This document shows, in pieces, positions 12,900 to 22,529 of a stretch of DNA of 29,609 nucleotides. The notes under the pieces were generated by a model. It was given only the letters and a program-made list of their open reading frames with translations. It ran no database searches and had not been told where the DNA came from. This stretch comes from a virus. The position numbers and the translations under genes were made by a program. The stretch covers positions 1 to 29,609 of IMG/VR virus record IMGVR_UViG_3300007519_000052; one strand, 5' to 3'. How positions within the stretch are numbered: position 1 is the stretch's first letter; each line of letters starts with the position of its first letter.

Positions 12900-14166
12900 T
12901 ATCTTTCAGGGTCATGAAAAGGTAGAGTTAAAAACCGTCACGTTAACATCCGCGGCGAGTCGCAAACGTATTGATATAAAAGCGCTTGTGCGTAACATAG
13001 ATGTCTTTTGTTCGATTTTCACTCCAGTAACAACAGCTCGAGTTCGTGTAATAGACGCAACGGGCATGGTACAAAATCTTCCGATATTAGGTGAGGAAAT
13101 CTTAGAGCTAGTTTTTAAATCCCCAAACAGGGAAGAGTTCGCTAGAATATTTCACGTATATGGTATTGAAAACCAAGAATACAACGACAACGGCGCCGCG
13201 ATTTCCTTTACGTTGAAGCTTGCATCTATCGACAATTTTAAAGCGACTGCTACTACAATCAACAGAGGCGATCGGAAGAATATACATGAGTTGGTGCAGA
13301 GTATTCTAACAGAGAACTTACAAACAGAAGCGGACGCGAATATAGAAAACACTAATGGTGTTGAGCATATTATTATACCTAATTGGAGTATATGGGAATC
13401 TATAGAGTATCTACGAAAGCGTGCTGTATCATCTGAATACATCTCTCCGTTCTTGTTTTTTGAGAATCAAGACGGATATCACTTCCTATCTTATGAAAAG
13501 CTTATTGAGCAGCGACAAGAGAAAGCCGAGACGCTCGTATTTGTTAATGAAAGCTTTAAACCTGGGGCAGGTGAAGGCGCCGACCGTATTACAGTTTTGG
13601 AAAACCAAATTAGGAATGTTACTCAATTTGAGGTTATAACCCGTGCAAATGCTATAACACAACTACAAAACGGAGGCCTCAGCTCACAAGTAACTACGTA
13701 TGATCCATTTACACGAACTTCGAAAACATCTGCGTATAGTTATACAGATTTAAGTACACTAATTAAAAAACCTCTTGTTGATGGATTTCACCCTGAACAC
13801 TCTGAGTCTTTTGCAAACAACATAAGCACTCCTACAATACGAACAACATTAGCGGTTGACACTACGAATGAAAACTACTTATCACAAGAAGCGGCTGGAG
13901 CGAAACAGCTATTCGCATCGGCGGTCGGATCAACCTGTATTGGGTTTACCGTACATGGAGATTCAAGTCTACAAGCTGGAGACATAATAAAGTTCATCGG
14001 CCCCGCTCGTGCTGAATCGCCTGAACCCGATAAGCAGATAACAGATAACTATATCATCGGAAGTCTCAAACACGGATTGTTAGATGGTGCAATGTATGAT
14101 ACTATAGAAGCATATCGATTTGGATTCGGCGAAAGCTTAATAACTACAGCGGAAGAGAGTACATAA
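12889..14166 (+). CDS. gp27: Baseplate central hub subunit, gp27-like
   Basis: 425 residues (T4 gp27 has 391). Placed between gp53 and gp5, the gp27 partner. The N-terminal half is a set of beta strands in a tail-tube-like arrangement: KRIDIKALVRNIDVFCSIFTPVTTARVRVIDATGM, LGEEILELVFKSP and IFHVYGIENQEYN. The middle has ISFTLKLASIDNFKATATTIN and WSIWESIEYLRKRAVS, and the end returns to tube-like strands (IGFTVHGDSSLQAGDIIKFIGPA, NYIIGSLKHGLLDG). In T4, three copies form the hub ring that holds the gp5 needle and adapts three-fold to six-fold symmetry. Starts 11 bases before the gp53 stop; its stop TAATG overlaps gp5. Confidence 0.8.
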   Translation: MTGNIFQGHEKVELKTVTLTSAASRKRIDIKALVRNIDVFCSIFTPVTTARVRVIDATGMVQNLPILGEEILELVFKSPNREEFARIFHVYGIENQEYNDNGAAISFTLKLASIDNFKATATTINRGDRKNIHELVQSILTENLQTEADANIENTNGVEHIIIPNWSIWESIEYLRKRAVSSEYISPFLFFENQDGYHFLSYEKLIEQRQEKAETLVFVNESFKPGAGEGADRITVLENQIRNVTQFEVITRANAITQLQNGGLSSQVTTYDPFTRTSKTSAYSYTDLSTLIKKPLVDGFHPEHSESFANNISTPTIRTTLAVDTTNENYLSQEAAGAKQLFASAVGSTCIGFTVHGDSSLQAGDIIKFIGPARAESPEPDKQITDNYIIGSLKHGLLDGAMYDTIEAYRFGFGESLITTAEEST

Positions 14167-15578
14167 TGCCGATTGAGAATATAGGTAGCGTTGTTTGGTT
14201 TGGTAATGTAGTGGATCGTGTCGATCCTGAAAATGCCGGGCGATTAAAGGTACGTATTATAGGTGTACACGGAGACAACATCGGAGACGATATGTTGCCG
14301 TGGGCTCTTGTAAGTCAGCCTATCACATCTGCAGCAACACAAGGAGTTGGTTCGGCCCCGGTAGGTGTTCTAGTCGGCACTCAAGTATGGGGATTCTTTC
14401 TAGACGGGCAAAATAAACAAATGCCTATTATCAACGGATCTATTGGAGGAATATCTGACGTAAATCCTATTGCATATGGAACATCATCACTCGACAAAGG
14501 TACTGGGCATCTTGAGCCTGCTTCACAATATGCTGCTGCTTACCCATATAACAAAACAACGACGACAGAAGGTGGCCATGTCATTGAAGTAGATGATACC
14601 CCTGGAGCTGAACGGATTCATGTATATCACAAAGCCGGATCATACTATGAGATGAACCCCGATGGATCTGTAGTAACGAGAACTACCGGCGACTCCTTCG
14701 ATATTGTAATGAAGGACAAAACAATATCAGTCGCGGGCGACTTGAAAGTTGTTATTGCAGAGAACGCTACCATACAAGTTGGCGGAGAAGCGAATATACT
14801 GGTTGAAGGTGCGTTGTCTGCCATGTCAGAGACTGCAATAAAGATACAGGCTCCCGTAATATCAATATTAGAACTCGATACACCGCTTGATTTAGATGTT
14901 GCAAGAAATCAGTCTCATGTTCAACAAAACGGAATCCTTGTATTGTTTGATGATGAGATTCCGCAAGGTGGATCTGTTGACTCAACTCTACTTGCTGAAT
15001 TTCCATCGCCTCCGGTTTCGAATACTCCGTCAGAATCTGGTGATACAGCCGCAACTGCTAGACCGTCTCGTAGAGTATCATGCTTAGATCTACAAATTAC
15101 CGGTAATTCGATACCGCGTGGTTCACCATTATACAATACGAAGCTATCCAGAAACTTTACACTCGGATCAATGACGACGAATACAGTATTAAGTAAGACG
15201 GCAGTACGTGCACAAAACGGCATTTCAGCTGACGATTTAGTATGTAATCTCAAAGCGGTAGCGGAAAATATACTAGAGCCTGTTCGTGCTCGATATCCCG
15301 GATTTAACATTAACTCAGGGCTTCGAGCCGGAGCTGGTAGATCGCAACATCTACGCGGCCAAGCAGTCGACCTTCAATGGCCAGGTAAGAGCAATAGAGA
15401 AATGTTTGAAATGGCAAAATGGATCAGTCGCAATCTACCTGTTGATCAGCTTATTGTCGAACACGGACGGCGTCTTTGGTTACATATTAGCTACAATAGA
15501 ACTGCATCATCACAGCGAGGAAAGCTTACAACCATGATAAATAACCGATACACAAACGGATTATCTCTACACTACTAG
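14166..15578 (+). CDS. gp5: Baseplate needle gp5 with C-terminal M15-type peptidase
   Basis: 470 residues. Residues 5-95 are the gp5 OB-fold (WFGNVVDRVDPENAGRLKVRIIG, MLPWALV, VGTQVWGFFLDG). Residues 130-245 are short repeating beta strands such as GSVVTRTTGDSFDIVMKDKT, a needle-like helix. A Ser/Pro linker (about 265-305) leads to the enzyme: SGLRAGAGRSQHLRGQAVDLQW and LIVEHGRRLWLHISYN, which fit the zinc peptidase M15_3 pattern with ligands His395, Asp402 and His440. T4 gp5 has a lysozyme between OB-fold and helix; here no lysozyme is seen and a peptidase follows the helix. Inferred role: piercing the outer membrane and cutting peptide cross-links. A late promoter for gp25 lies in its last codons. 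Confidence 0.85.
   Translation: MPIENIGSVVWFGNVVDRVDPENAGRLKVRIIGVHGDNIGDDMLPWALVSQPITSAATQGVGSAPVGVLVGTQVWGFFLDGQNKQMPIINGSIGGISDVNPIAYGTSSLDKGTGHLEPASQYAAAYPYNKTTTTEGGHVIEVDDTPGAERIHVYHKAGSYYEMNPDGSVVTRTTGDSFDIVMKDKTISVAGDLKVVIAENATIQVGGEANILVEGALSAMSETAIKIQAPVISILELDTPLDLDVARNQSHVQQNGILVLFDDEIPQGGSVDSTLLAEFPSPPVSNTPSESGDTAATARPSRRVSCLDLQITGNSIPRGSPLYNTKLSRNFTLGSMTTNTVLSKTAVRAQNGISADDLVCNLKAVAENILEPVRARYPGFNINSGLRAGAGRSQHLRGQAVDLQWPGKSNREMFEMAKWISRNLPVDQLIVEHGRRLWLHISYNRTASSQRGKLTTMINNRYTNGLSLHY
15536..15543 (+). promoter_or_regulatory. Late promoter GATAAATA upstream of gp25
   Basis: Inside the end of gp5, 43 bases before the gp25 ATG; predicted start near 15549. Confidence 0.5.
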
Positions 15579-15585
15579 GAATCAT

Positions 15586-15981
15586 ATGCTTACACAAGAT
15601 AAAGTCATATATTCGGATTTTTTAATAAATTTCGAACGGCATCCAATCAACAAGGACCTTGTACGTAACGTAAACGAAAGTGCCGTTCGCCAAGCCTTGA
15701 AAAATATTGTGATGACAAATCGAGGAGAGATTCCATATCAACCGACACGAGGTTCGAACGTTCGTCGATTCTTGTTCGAACAAATGACACCTCAAACCTC
15801 GCACGATATTAAAGAAGATGTGATACAGGCGATTATGAATGAAGAGCGCCGTATAGATTTGATTGGCGTTACAGTTGAGCCTAATTATAATGAACAACAT
15901 TATACTATAGTAATTGTATTTTCTATTTTAAACCAGGTAACACCACAATCTGTTACTATAACACTAGAGAGAATTAACTAA
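15586..15981 (+). CDS. gp25: Baseplate wedge subunit, gp25
   Basis: 131 residues, the usual gp25 length (132 in T4), with the GPW/gp25 family pattern: YSDFLINFERHPINKDLVRNVNESAVRQALKNIVMTNRGEIPYQPTRGSNVRRFLFEQ, then VIQAIMNEERRIDLIGVTVEPNYNEQHYTIVIVFSI. The stretch NRGEIPYQPTRGSNV is the EPR-type motif region that binds the sheath-initiating parts. The ATG follows AGGA and the stop overlaps the gp6 start (TAATG), so the two are probably coupled. In T4, gp25 seeds sheath assembly on the baseplate. Confidence 0.95.
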   Translation: MLTQDKVIYSDFLINFERHPINKDLVRNVNESAVRQALKNIVMTNRGEIPYQPTRGSNVRRFLFEQMTPQTSHDIKEDVIQAIMNEERRIDLIGVTVEPNYNEQHYTIVIVFSILNQVTPQSVTITLERIN

Positions 15982-17738
15982 TGCCCGCAAACACATCAAT
16001 TCTTCTAGCAAATCCTGATTTCTTTAGTATCAAGCAAAGTTTGAAACTAAACCTACAAGATCAGGTACAGTTTAGAGATTATAACTTTGACGGTTCGAAC
16101 CTCAATGCTTTGCTTGATGTGTTGGCCACTAACACATATCAGGGTGCCTTCATGAAAAATATGTTGGCGTCAGAGATGTTTTTAGGTACATCACAACTAT
16201 CAAATAGTATATATTCTCACGCGAAAGAGTTAACATATGTTCCTAGGAGTGCGAAGTCAGCATCTACAACATTAACTCTTGAAATAACAACTCCAAATCA
16301 ACCTAGTGTTGTTATAGTTCCGAAAGGCACTCTGTTCACAGGAACAGCTGGGGCGCGGTCTCTGGCGTTTTCTACAAGTCAAGCGTATACGCTTGAGCGT
16401 ACACCAGCTGGCATATACGCTGGTGATGTTGTTATATATGAAGGCCTCTATGTAACTGATGTGTATACCGTTACTACAAAAGACAGATTTACTATTAATA
16501 ACCGCAATGTCGATACAGAAAGCTTAGAAGTAACAGTTACTGATAATACCGGGACGACAATATTTACAAAGCAAGATAGTATTATCGGACTACAATCTTC
16601 TACATCTCCAGTATTCTATATATCCGTTAACTACAAAGGGCTATTTGAAATATACTTTGGTGATAATATCGTCGGTGCTACCCCCTCTACTGGGTCTGTT
16701 ATTAATATCCGTTATAGAGTTACATCAGCAGACCTTGGTAATGATGTAGGTCAGTTTAGAAATTCAGCAAATATAAGTGGCTATACTGGGGTGCGTGTTA
16801 TAACACAAACTCTAACAGCTGGCGGCGCCGCAATCGAGAATGCAGAAATAACCCGCAAGTATGCTCCACTAGCGAACCAAATAAGAGACCGAGCCTTTAC
16901 TGAGGATGATTATATAATCCTTTTGAGGCAAGCGTTCCCTGAAATTCGCGCCATAAATGTATTCGGCGGAGAAACGCTAGATCCACCACAATTCGGTAAG
17001 ATTGTATTATCTATTACTACTGATAATAGCCTCAATGGCATTAGTAATAATCTCAAAGACAAATATACCAAATTTGTTAACTCGAAGAATCCTACCATCA
17101 TCACTCCCATCTTCATTAATCCTGAACTAATACAAGTGAAGGTTAATGCAAAGGTTTATTACGACTTTACTAAAACTACACTTACAGAAAATGATATACA
17201 TAATAAGGTAACACAAGCTATACAAGTGTATAATCTTTCACAACTCAACAACTTTAATACTATTCTACGGAAGTCAAAGTTGACGGGAGTAATTGATAGT
17301 GCCGACGCATCAATCAATAGTAATGAAACCGCGCTGCAGCTTACAACTATAATAGACCATGCACAATTACGTACTCGTTCAAAGACAATACGACTATATA
17401 ATGAAATAGCGAGATGTACCCGCCTCAACGACCCTAGTATATATTCTACAACCTTTAAATATAATAATGCCGTATGTAGAATAGTTGATACTACTAGCGG
17501 AAAACTGTTTATTGAAACCATACTAAACGGCGTCCGTGCTAATATAATTCAAGTCGGGACTATCGACTACTTGAATGGAGTAATCGTTATTACCCCATTC
17601 GATATTCAAGAGGTATATACGTCTAATCTCAAAGTGTTTATAAACCTAAGTAATGACGATATACAAGCGAGTAGAAACACCCTAATTCAGATTGACCTTT
17701 CTGAATTACAAATAACATCACAGGCTCAGAAGCGATAA
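15981..17738 (+). CDS. gp6: Baseplate wedge subunit, gp6
   Basis: 585 residues (T4 gp6 has 660). The N-terminal LNLQDQVQFRDYNFDGSNLNALLDVLATNTYQGAFMKNMLASEMFLGTSQLSNSIYSHAKELTYVPRS (about 24-92) is the characteristic gp6/baseplate-J start. A beta domain (VVIVPKGTLFTG) follows, then RYAPLANQIRDRAFTEDDYIILLRQAFPEIRAINVFGGE and FVNSKNPTIITPIFINPELIQVKVNAKVYYDF, typical of baseplate J-like wedges. In T4, gp6 dimers form the iris-like ring at the core of the baseplate. Both ends overlap neighbours (TAATG). Confidence 0.95.
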   Translation: MPANTSILLANPDFFSIKQSLKLNLQDQVQFRDYNFDGSNLNALLDVLATNTYQGAFMKNMLASEMFLGTSQLSNSIYSHAKELTYVPRSAKSASTTLTLEITTPNQPSVVIVPKGTLFTGTAGARSLAFSTSQAYTLERTPAGIYAGDVVIYEGLYVTDVYTVTTKDRFTINNRNVDTESLEVTVTDNTGTTIFTKQDSIIGLQSSTSPVFYISVNYKGLFEIYFGDNIVGATPSTGSVINIRYRVTSADLGNDVGQFRNSANISGYTGVRVITQTLTAGGAAIENAEITRKYAPLANQIRDRAFTEDDYIILLRQAFPEIRAINVFGGETLDPPQFGKIVLSITTDNSLNGISNNLKDKYTKFVNSKNPTIITPIFINPELIQVKVNAKVYYDFTKTTLTENDIHNKVTQAIQVYNLSQLNNFNTILRKSKLTGVIDSADASINSNETALQLTTIIDHAQLRTRSKTIRLYNEIARCTRLNDPSIYSTTFKYNNAVCRIVDTTSGKLFIETILNGVRANIIQVGTIDYLNGVIVITPFDIQEVYTSNLKVFINLSNDDIQASRNTLIQIDLSELQITSQAQKR

Positions 17739-20677
17739 TGCTAGATATTAAAACCTCCGATATTGTAGCAATACAAATCCCAGACTACCTGGAAGAAGAG
17801 GGACCGACTCTTGTCGCGTTTATTAAAGCGTATTACGAATGGCTAGATGCATCACAGTATGGTAATGATATTGAATTAATCGCATTAACGGATGTCGATG
17901 AAACTGTTGATGAATTCTTAATTTACTTTAAGGAGACGTACCTACCTAACTTTCCAAATCTCTCACCAGAGAGTATTCGACTATTCACTAAGAATATAGG
18001 ATCATTTTATAACGCTCGAGGAACTGAAGATTCATTTAAACTGTTATTCCGTATACTATACAAGCTTGAGTCTTCTGTATATAACCCAGGTAAGGATGTA
18101 TTGGTTGTATCAGATGGTAAGTGGCGGAAGCCCGTTTATATAGAAACGACTCCAATCACGAATCCAGCATTGTATGTAGATAAAGGTATTACTGGATCCA
18201 TATCTGGATCAACTGCAGTTGTTGAAAATATAGTTCGTAAATCAGTAAACGGCAACTACTTTAGCGTGGTGTTTATCTCTAATATCCGTGGACAGTTTAT
18301 TGCTAACGAAGCGATAACTACAGATGGCATACTAGCTGGTGCCCCTATAATCCTCGGTTCACTTAATAGTATTGATATAATTCAAGGTGGGCAAGATAAT
18401 GAAATAGGTGATGAGTTTACGATAGTATCTAATGCCGGTAAATACGGGAAGGCTCGTGTAGTTTCAATAGAAAATGGTACAGGCCGCGTAAACTTTACAT
18501 TGGAAGACGGTGGTTCAGGGTATACATTAGCAGGTGAAGCTACTATATCTGATCGGATTTACACCTTTGAATCTCCTATAGTAGATAATTTTGTTGTTCT
18601 TGAAGGTATTCAACAGGCGTCATCAAATGTATCGTTTCTATCTGCAAACAATATGTTTACGGTCGGGGATACTGTAAATGGCTATACTACAGGTACAAAT
18701 ATCTTTCAAGGGAGCGGTACTGTAGTTACTGCAACTCAAGTAGGAGCGAACGGTGCGATAAAAATCGTTCACTTGAACGACTACACAGATTTTGATTTTG
18801 CGGACTATATCGCTAAGTCAGGCAATACAGTATCTGCAATTATTGATACTGTACAAGATACGACTGCTACTGCAAACGTTGTTGGATTTGACACTGCAAA
18901 GATTGGTATATACAACACTAATAACGTATTCTATCTGAGTCATTCTATTACTGGAGATATTTCAAATACAACCGGTGTCATAAGTTCGCAAAGTACAGGA
19001 TTCGGCGCAGGATTTAATATAGGTTCACTTACTGGAGAAGAAACAGTCTGGATCAACACTGATGGATTATCACATCTCAACACTGCAGGTGTATCCTATC
19101 TTGATATAAGCTTAGATGGTTCCGGGTCAGGTGTTGGTTATGTGAATAGTGCTATAATAACGTCAGGAGGCACCGGATATGCGAACAGCGCCTCGGTAGT
19201 GTTCGCCGGCGGTGGTACCAGTATATCTGGTGTATCGATTACCGCGCCCGGTACAGGCTACGCGAATGGAGAACGGTTAGTATTTACAAGTACAACTGGT
19301 GCCGGTGCATCAGGTATTGTAACTACGAACGGAGCCGGAGCTATCATTACTACCACAATCGGAAACACTGGCAGCAATTATCGTTCGACTCCAACTGTTA
19401 CAGTTGCAAATACTGCAGGTACAGGAGCAAGTCTTATAGCAGTATCGTCCCCTACAACAAATGCTATCGCCACTGTACTGACAAACGGCTCCGGTGTTAT
19501 AACTTCAGTGAATGTTTCAAATCAAGGAGCAGGGTTCTTCAGTACTCCAACTATTACAGTGGCAGGTGGAACTGGTGCCAATCTAACCGCAACTATGCAA
19601 TGGGGATACGGGTTTCCTAAGTTTCCATCTGGTGGATCATTAACTATAATCAATCAATGTCTAACTACTAATACCGTTACTATCGGTACTATCTCAGCAC
19701 TATCTCAGATTTCACCAGGACAAGATTATAATCAAGACCCGTTTGTACTTGTAATAGAGCCGTTTATATCAGCACTCGGTAAGAAAGACATCATTTTGTC
19801 GCTTACTGATACAGTTGGTGCATTTACATTAGGTGAAATAATAGAGCAGAACGTGATTGATCCTGCTGCAATATTAGCATACACTACTAATTCCGGGCCT
19901 GGTTTTGAAAACGGAGAGATCATTACTAAGGGATCCACAACAGGTATAGTATATAGTAGAACTCCTGGCGTTGTACGTGTGTTTAATATAGTTAACGGAC
20001 CCTTTACTGCTGGTGTTGCCACAAGTAATATTTCCAACACAAACATTACAATTAACACTGTAACTGATACAACTAGACTAGGTACTGCAAAGGGCCGTGT
20101 TCGCGCCCATATAGTTAATGAAGATACCTTAATTATTAGTAGACTGTCTTTTAACACATCATTTAATAATGTACAAACTATAACAGGGCTTCGTTCGAAT
20201 GCAACTGCATTAATTGCACTTGCAACGCCGGATGCCGATAGTCAAGCGATGGGTAACAATGCAATCGTTACTGCGGAAGTAAGAACTGCTAACGGTATTG
20301 TAAGTACGGTTGAGATTGTCGATTCAGGGTACGCGTATTATAATAGTGATATTTTGACACTTACATCAGCTGATAGTCAGTTTGCCGTTACTGGCGTAGC
20401 CTCCGTAAATACACAAGGAAATGCCGAAGGATACTGGATAAACTCAGACGGCTTCTTGAACGCAGATAAATATATACAAGACGGTAATTACTATCAAGCG
20501 TATTCTTATGAAATACAAGTAGGTGTTTCGCTTGACCGATACGCGGATATTATCAAGAAGCTGCTACACACTGCCGGAACGAAGATGTTTGGTAAATACA
20601 TTCTTGTTACTTCCGGTGCGGTAGACATACATACAGATAGTGAAGTTCGAGACGGCCTCGATGCTATCGTTAATTAG
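17738..20677 (+). CDS. gp7: Baseplate wedge/structural protein at the gp7 position, 979 aa
   Basis: Lies between gp6 and gp8 as T4 gene 7 does and has similar length (T4 gp7: 1032). The N-terminus IQIPDYLEEEGPTLVAFIKAYYEWLD, TVDEFLIYFKETYLPNFPN and SFYNARGTEDSFKLLFRILY (residues 12-110) matches the start of large structural proteins I recall in cyanophages. The middle (residues about 460-625) holds several Gly-rich units of the type GxGYxN...V.F..GGT, and earlier VNFTLEDGGSGYT, giving a beta-repeat region. The C-terminus, YSYEIQVGVSLDRYADIIKKLLHTAGTKMFGKYI, is again helical. Whether it is a true gp7 homologue is not shown by sequence; position and size suggest it. Ends 14 bases before gp8. 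Confidence 0.75.
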   Translation: MLDIKTSDIVAIQIPDYLEEEGPTLVAFIKAYYEWLDASQYGNDIELIALTDVDETVDEFLIYFKETYLPNFPNLSPESIRLFTKNIGSFYNARGTEDSFKLLFRILYKLESSVYNPGKDVLVVSDGKWRKPVYIETTPITNPALYVDKGITGSISGSTAVVENIVRKSVNGNYFSVVFISNIRGQFIANEAITTDGILAGAPIILGSLNSIDIIQGGQDNEIGDEFTIVSNAGKYGKARVVSIENGTGRVNFTLEDGGSGYTLAGEATISDRIYTFESPIVDNFVVLEGIQQASSNVSFLSANNMFTVGDTVNGYTTGTNIFQGSGTVVTATQVGANGAIKIVHLNDYTDFDFADYIAKSGNTVSAIIDTVQDTTATANVVGFDTAKIGIYNTNNVFYLSHSITGDISNTTGVISSQSTGFGAGFNIGSLTGEETVWINTDGLSHLNTAGVSYLDISLDGSGSGVGYVNSAIITSGGTGYANSASVVFAGGGTSISGVSITAPGTGYANGERLVFTSTTGAGASGIVTTNGAGAIITTTIGNTGSNYRSTPTVTVANTAGTGASLIAVSSPTTNAIATVLTNGSGVITSVNVSNQGAGFFSTPTITVAGGTGANLTATMQWGYGFPKFPSGGSLTIINQCLTTNTVTIGTISALSQISPGQDYNQDPFVLVIEPFISALGKKDIILSLTDTVGAFTLGEIIEQNVIDPAAILAYTTNSGPGFENGEIITKGSTTGIVYSRTPGVVRVFNIVNGPFTAGVATSNISNTNITINTVTDTTRLGTAKGRVRAHIVNEDTLIISRLSFNTSFNNVQTITGLRSNATALIALATPDADSQAMGNNAIVTAEVRTANGIVSTVEIVDSGYAYYNSDILTLTSADSQFAVTGVASVNTQGNAEGYWINSDGFLNADKYIQDGNYYQAYSYEIQVGVSLDRYADIIKKLLHTAGTKMFGKYILVTSGAVDIHTDSEVRDGLDAIVN

Positions 20678-20691
20678 AATAGAGAGAGTAG

Positions 20692-22476
20692 ATGCAGTTA
20701 CTAACAAAAAATATTGAAACCTTACAAGCAAAGCTTTTCAAATCAAATATAGAAGCAACAGATGAGATTTCATATGTGTTCGCTGGGGGGCCTACACCTT
20801 GGGCAGCTGAAGCATCGCCACCTGCAGTTACACACGGTGTGAATCTTGTTGAATATAATACCTTTGACACTATGGTTTTCGGGAAACGTATTGCACCAGC
20901 AGATATTAAATTAATGATTCGTCGTGTTGACTGGACATTTAACACAGTATATACAAGATATGACGACCTCGACGTTAACCTTTCCAAGAAGGATTTTTAT
21001 GTACTTGTCGAGTCTCTTGGTGAATACCATATATTCATATGCCTCGATAACAACAAAGGGGCGAAATCGTTATATGCTCCAGCATTCGAGGACACGTCAC
21101 CTGATGATGAATTCTACTTCACAGCAGATAATTATCAATGGAAGTATATGTTTACTGTTAATAGTGCAACATATGATAAATTTTCTACAGCATTATACGT
21201 ACCGTTCGTGGAAAACGTCAACGTTACCGCTAATACAAATCCGGGTTCAATTGAAACTATTGTAATCGATGTTGTAGGCTCTAAGTATGCATCTTATGCG
21301 AACGGGTATTTTCAAGCTGTTGCAGTTAACGGAAATTCCACAATATTTACGCTAGAGGCGACTGCATCCGCGAACACGGATTTTTATCGCGGATCAGCAT
21401 TAAAGATTATCGAGGGGCCAGGCGCAGGGCAACAAAAAGAAATTTTAGAATACATTATCGCAGGCGGGCAACGAAGAGTTGTGATTGATACGCCATTCGA
21501 GACCTTTCCCTCGCTAGCTTCAAAATACGAAATTACACCGAATGTAGTAATTACAGGTGACGGCATAAATTGTAAGGCGCGAGCGATAATAAATCCCGCG
21601 GCTAATACAATCTCTGTAATTGAGATTACAAATTCTGGATCGAACTACTCATATGCTACTGCGAGAGTAACAGGTAATACAGGTATACTTGAAGAGGCTT
21701 TAATAGAGCAAACATCACTACGAGTAATACTAGGTCCTCCAAGCGGGTTCGGGGGAGACGTTCCAAAGACTCTATTTGTAAATACTGTAGGAGTCTCTGT
21801 TAATTTCGCGAACACGGAGCTTGGAACTATTCCAACTGATAACAAATTCCGAACACTCGGTATTATACATAAACCTATGTTTGCAAATGTTGAAGTAACG
21901 GTTGCAAACACTGCAGGTGTATTCGCAGATGGAGAAACAGTAAGAGTACCGACATCTAATACGGTAGTTGGTGTAGTTACGTTCTATGATGAACTTTCTG
22001 CACTATTACGCTTAACTAATGTCGAATATCCTCTTGTTGTTAACCAGCAAATCCACGGAGTAACATCTAATACTTCTGCGATTGTGTCAGACGTTAATAT
22101 ATCAGGATTCGACAAGAGCTTTAATACTTTCGATCAACGATTAAGACTTGGTATCACAAAGACCTCTGTTCCTGATTTTGTTGAAAATGATATAGTTACG
22201 CAGAACTCTACACTAGCGACTGGTACAATTGAGAGTGCGAATACTACAGTGTTAGGATTAACTAACATACGAGGAGTGTTTAACGCAACTGATCTCATTA
22301 ATGAGTATTCTCTTGTTGGTACAAACGGCGCCACTGCGAATGTTAATTCGATAACATACCCCGATCTTAAAAAGAATATAGGGGAAATAATCTATCTTGA
22401 AAACATTCAACCTGTTCAAAGAAGTCAGTCAACTAGCGAGACAGTAAAACTTAACATAACATTTGGAACAAAATAG
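20692..22476 (+). CDS. gp8: Baseplate wedge subunit, gp8
   Basis: 594 residues, much longer than T4 gp8 (334), as usual in the cyanophage branch. The opening FAGGPTPWAAEASPP (residues 29-44) and MIRRVDWTFNTVYTRYDD are typical for gp8, followed by KDFYVLVESLGEYHIFICLDNNKGAKS and WKYMFTVNSATYDKF. The remaining half has beta-rich segments (GPGAGQQKEILEY, ITNSGSNYSYATARVTG, VEVTVANTAGVFADGETV) that look inserted or duplicated. Ends KLNITFGTK. In T4, gp8 dimers connect gp10 and gp7 in the wedge. It is the last gene before the late promoter at 22488. Confidence 0.85.
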   Translation: MQLLTKNIETLQAKLFKSNIEATDEISYVFAGGPTPWAAEASPPAVTHGVNLVEYNTFDTMVFGKRIAPADIKLMIRRVDWTFNTVYTRYDDLDVNLSKKDFYVLVESLGEYHIFICLDNNKGAKSLYAPAFEDTSPDDEFYFTADNYQWKYMFTVNSATYDKFSTALYVPFVENVNVTANTNPGSIETIVIDVVGSKYASYANGYFQAVAVNGNSTIFTLEATASANTDFYRGSALKIIEGPGAGQQKEILEYIIAGGQRRVVIDTPFETFPSLASKYEITPNVVITGDGINCKARAIINPAANTISVIEITNSGSNYSYATARVTGNTGILEEALIEQTSLRVILGPPSGFGGDVPKTLFVNTVGVSVNFANTELGTIPTDNKFRTLGIIHKPMFANVEVTVANTAGVFADGETVRVPTSNTVVGVVTFYDELSALLRLTNVEYPLVVNQQIHGVTSNTSAIVSDVNISGFDKSFNTFDQRLRLGITKTSVPDFVENDIVTQNSTLATGTIESANTTVLGLTNIRGVFNATDLINEYSLVGTNGATANVNSITYPDLKKNIGEIIYLENIQPVQRSQSTSETVKLNITFGTK

Positions 22477-22487
22477 CCAGCTGCTTC

Positions 22488-22495
22488 CATAAATA
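22488..22495 (+). promoter_or_regulatory. Late promoter CATAAATA for the 2147-residue protein
   Basis: In the 53-base gap after gp8; predicted RNA start near 22501 and ATG at 22530. An AAAGG-like ribosome site precedes the ATG. Confidence 0.7.
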
Positions 22496-22529
22496 TCTAA
22501 AATAGCACACACAAAAGGTATGTCGATTT

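Noticed and set aside
20465-20472. GATAAATA inside the gp7-position gene
   Set aside because: More than 200 bases from the next start and encodes part of a plausible protein segment; most likely chance.
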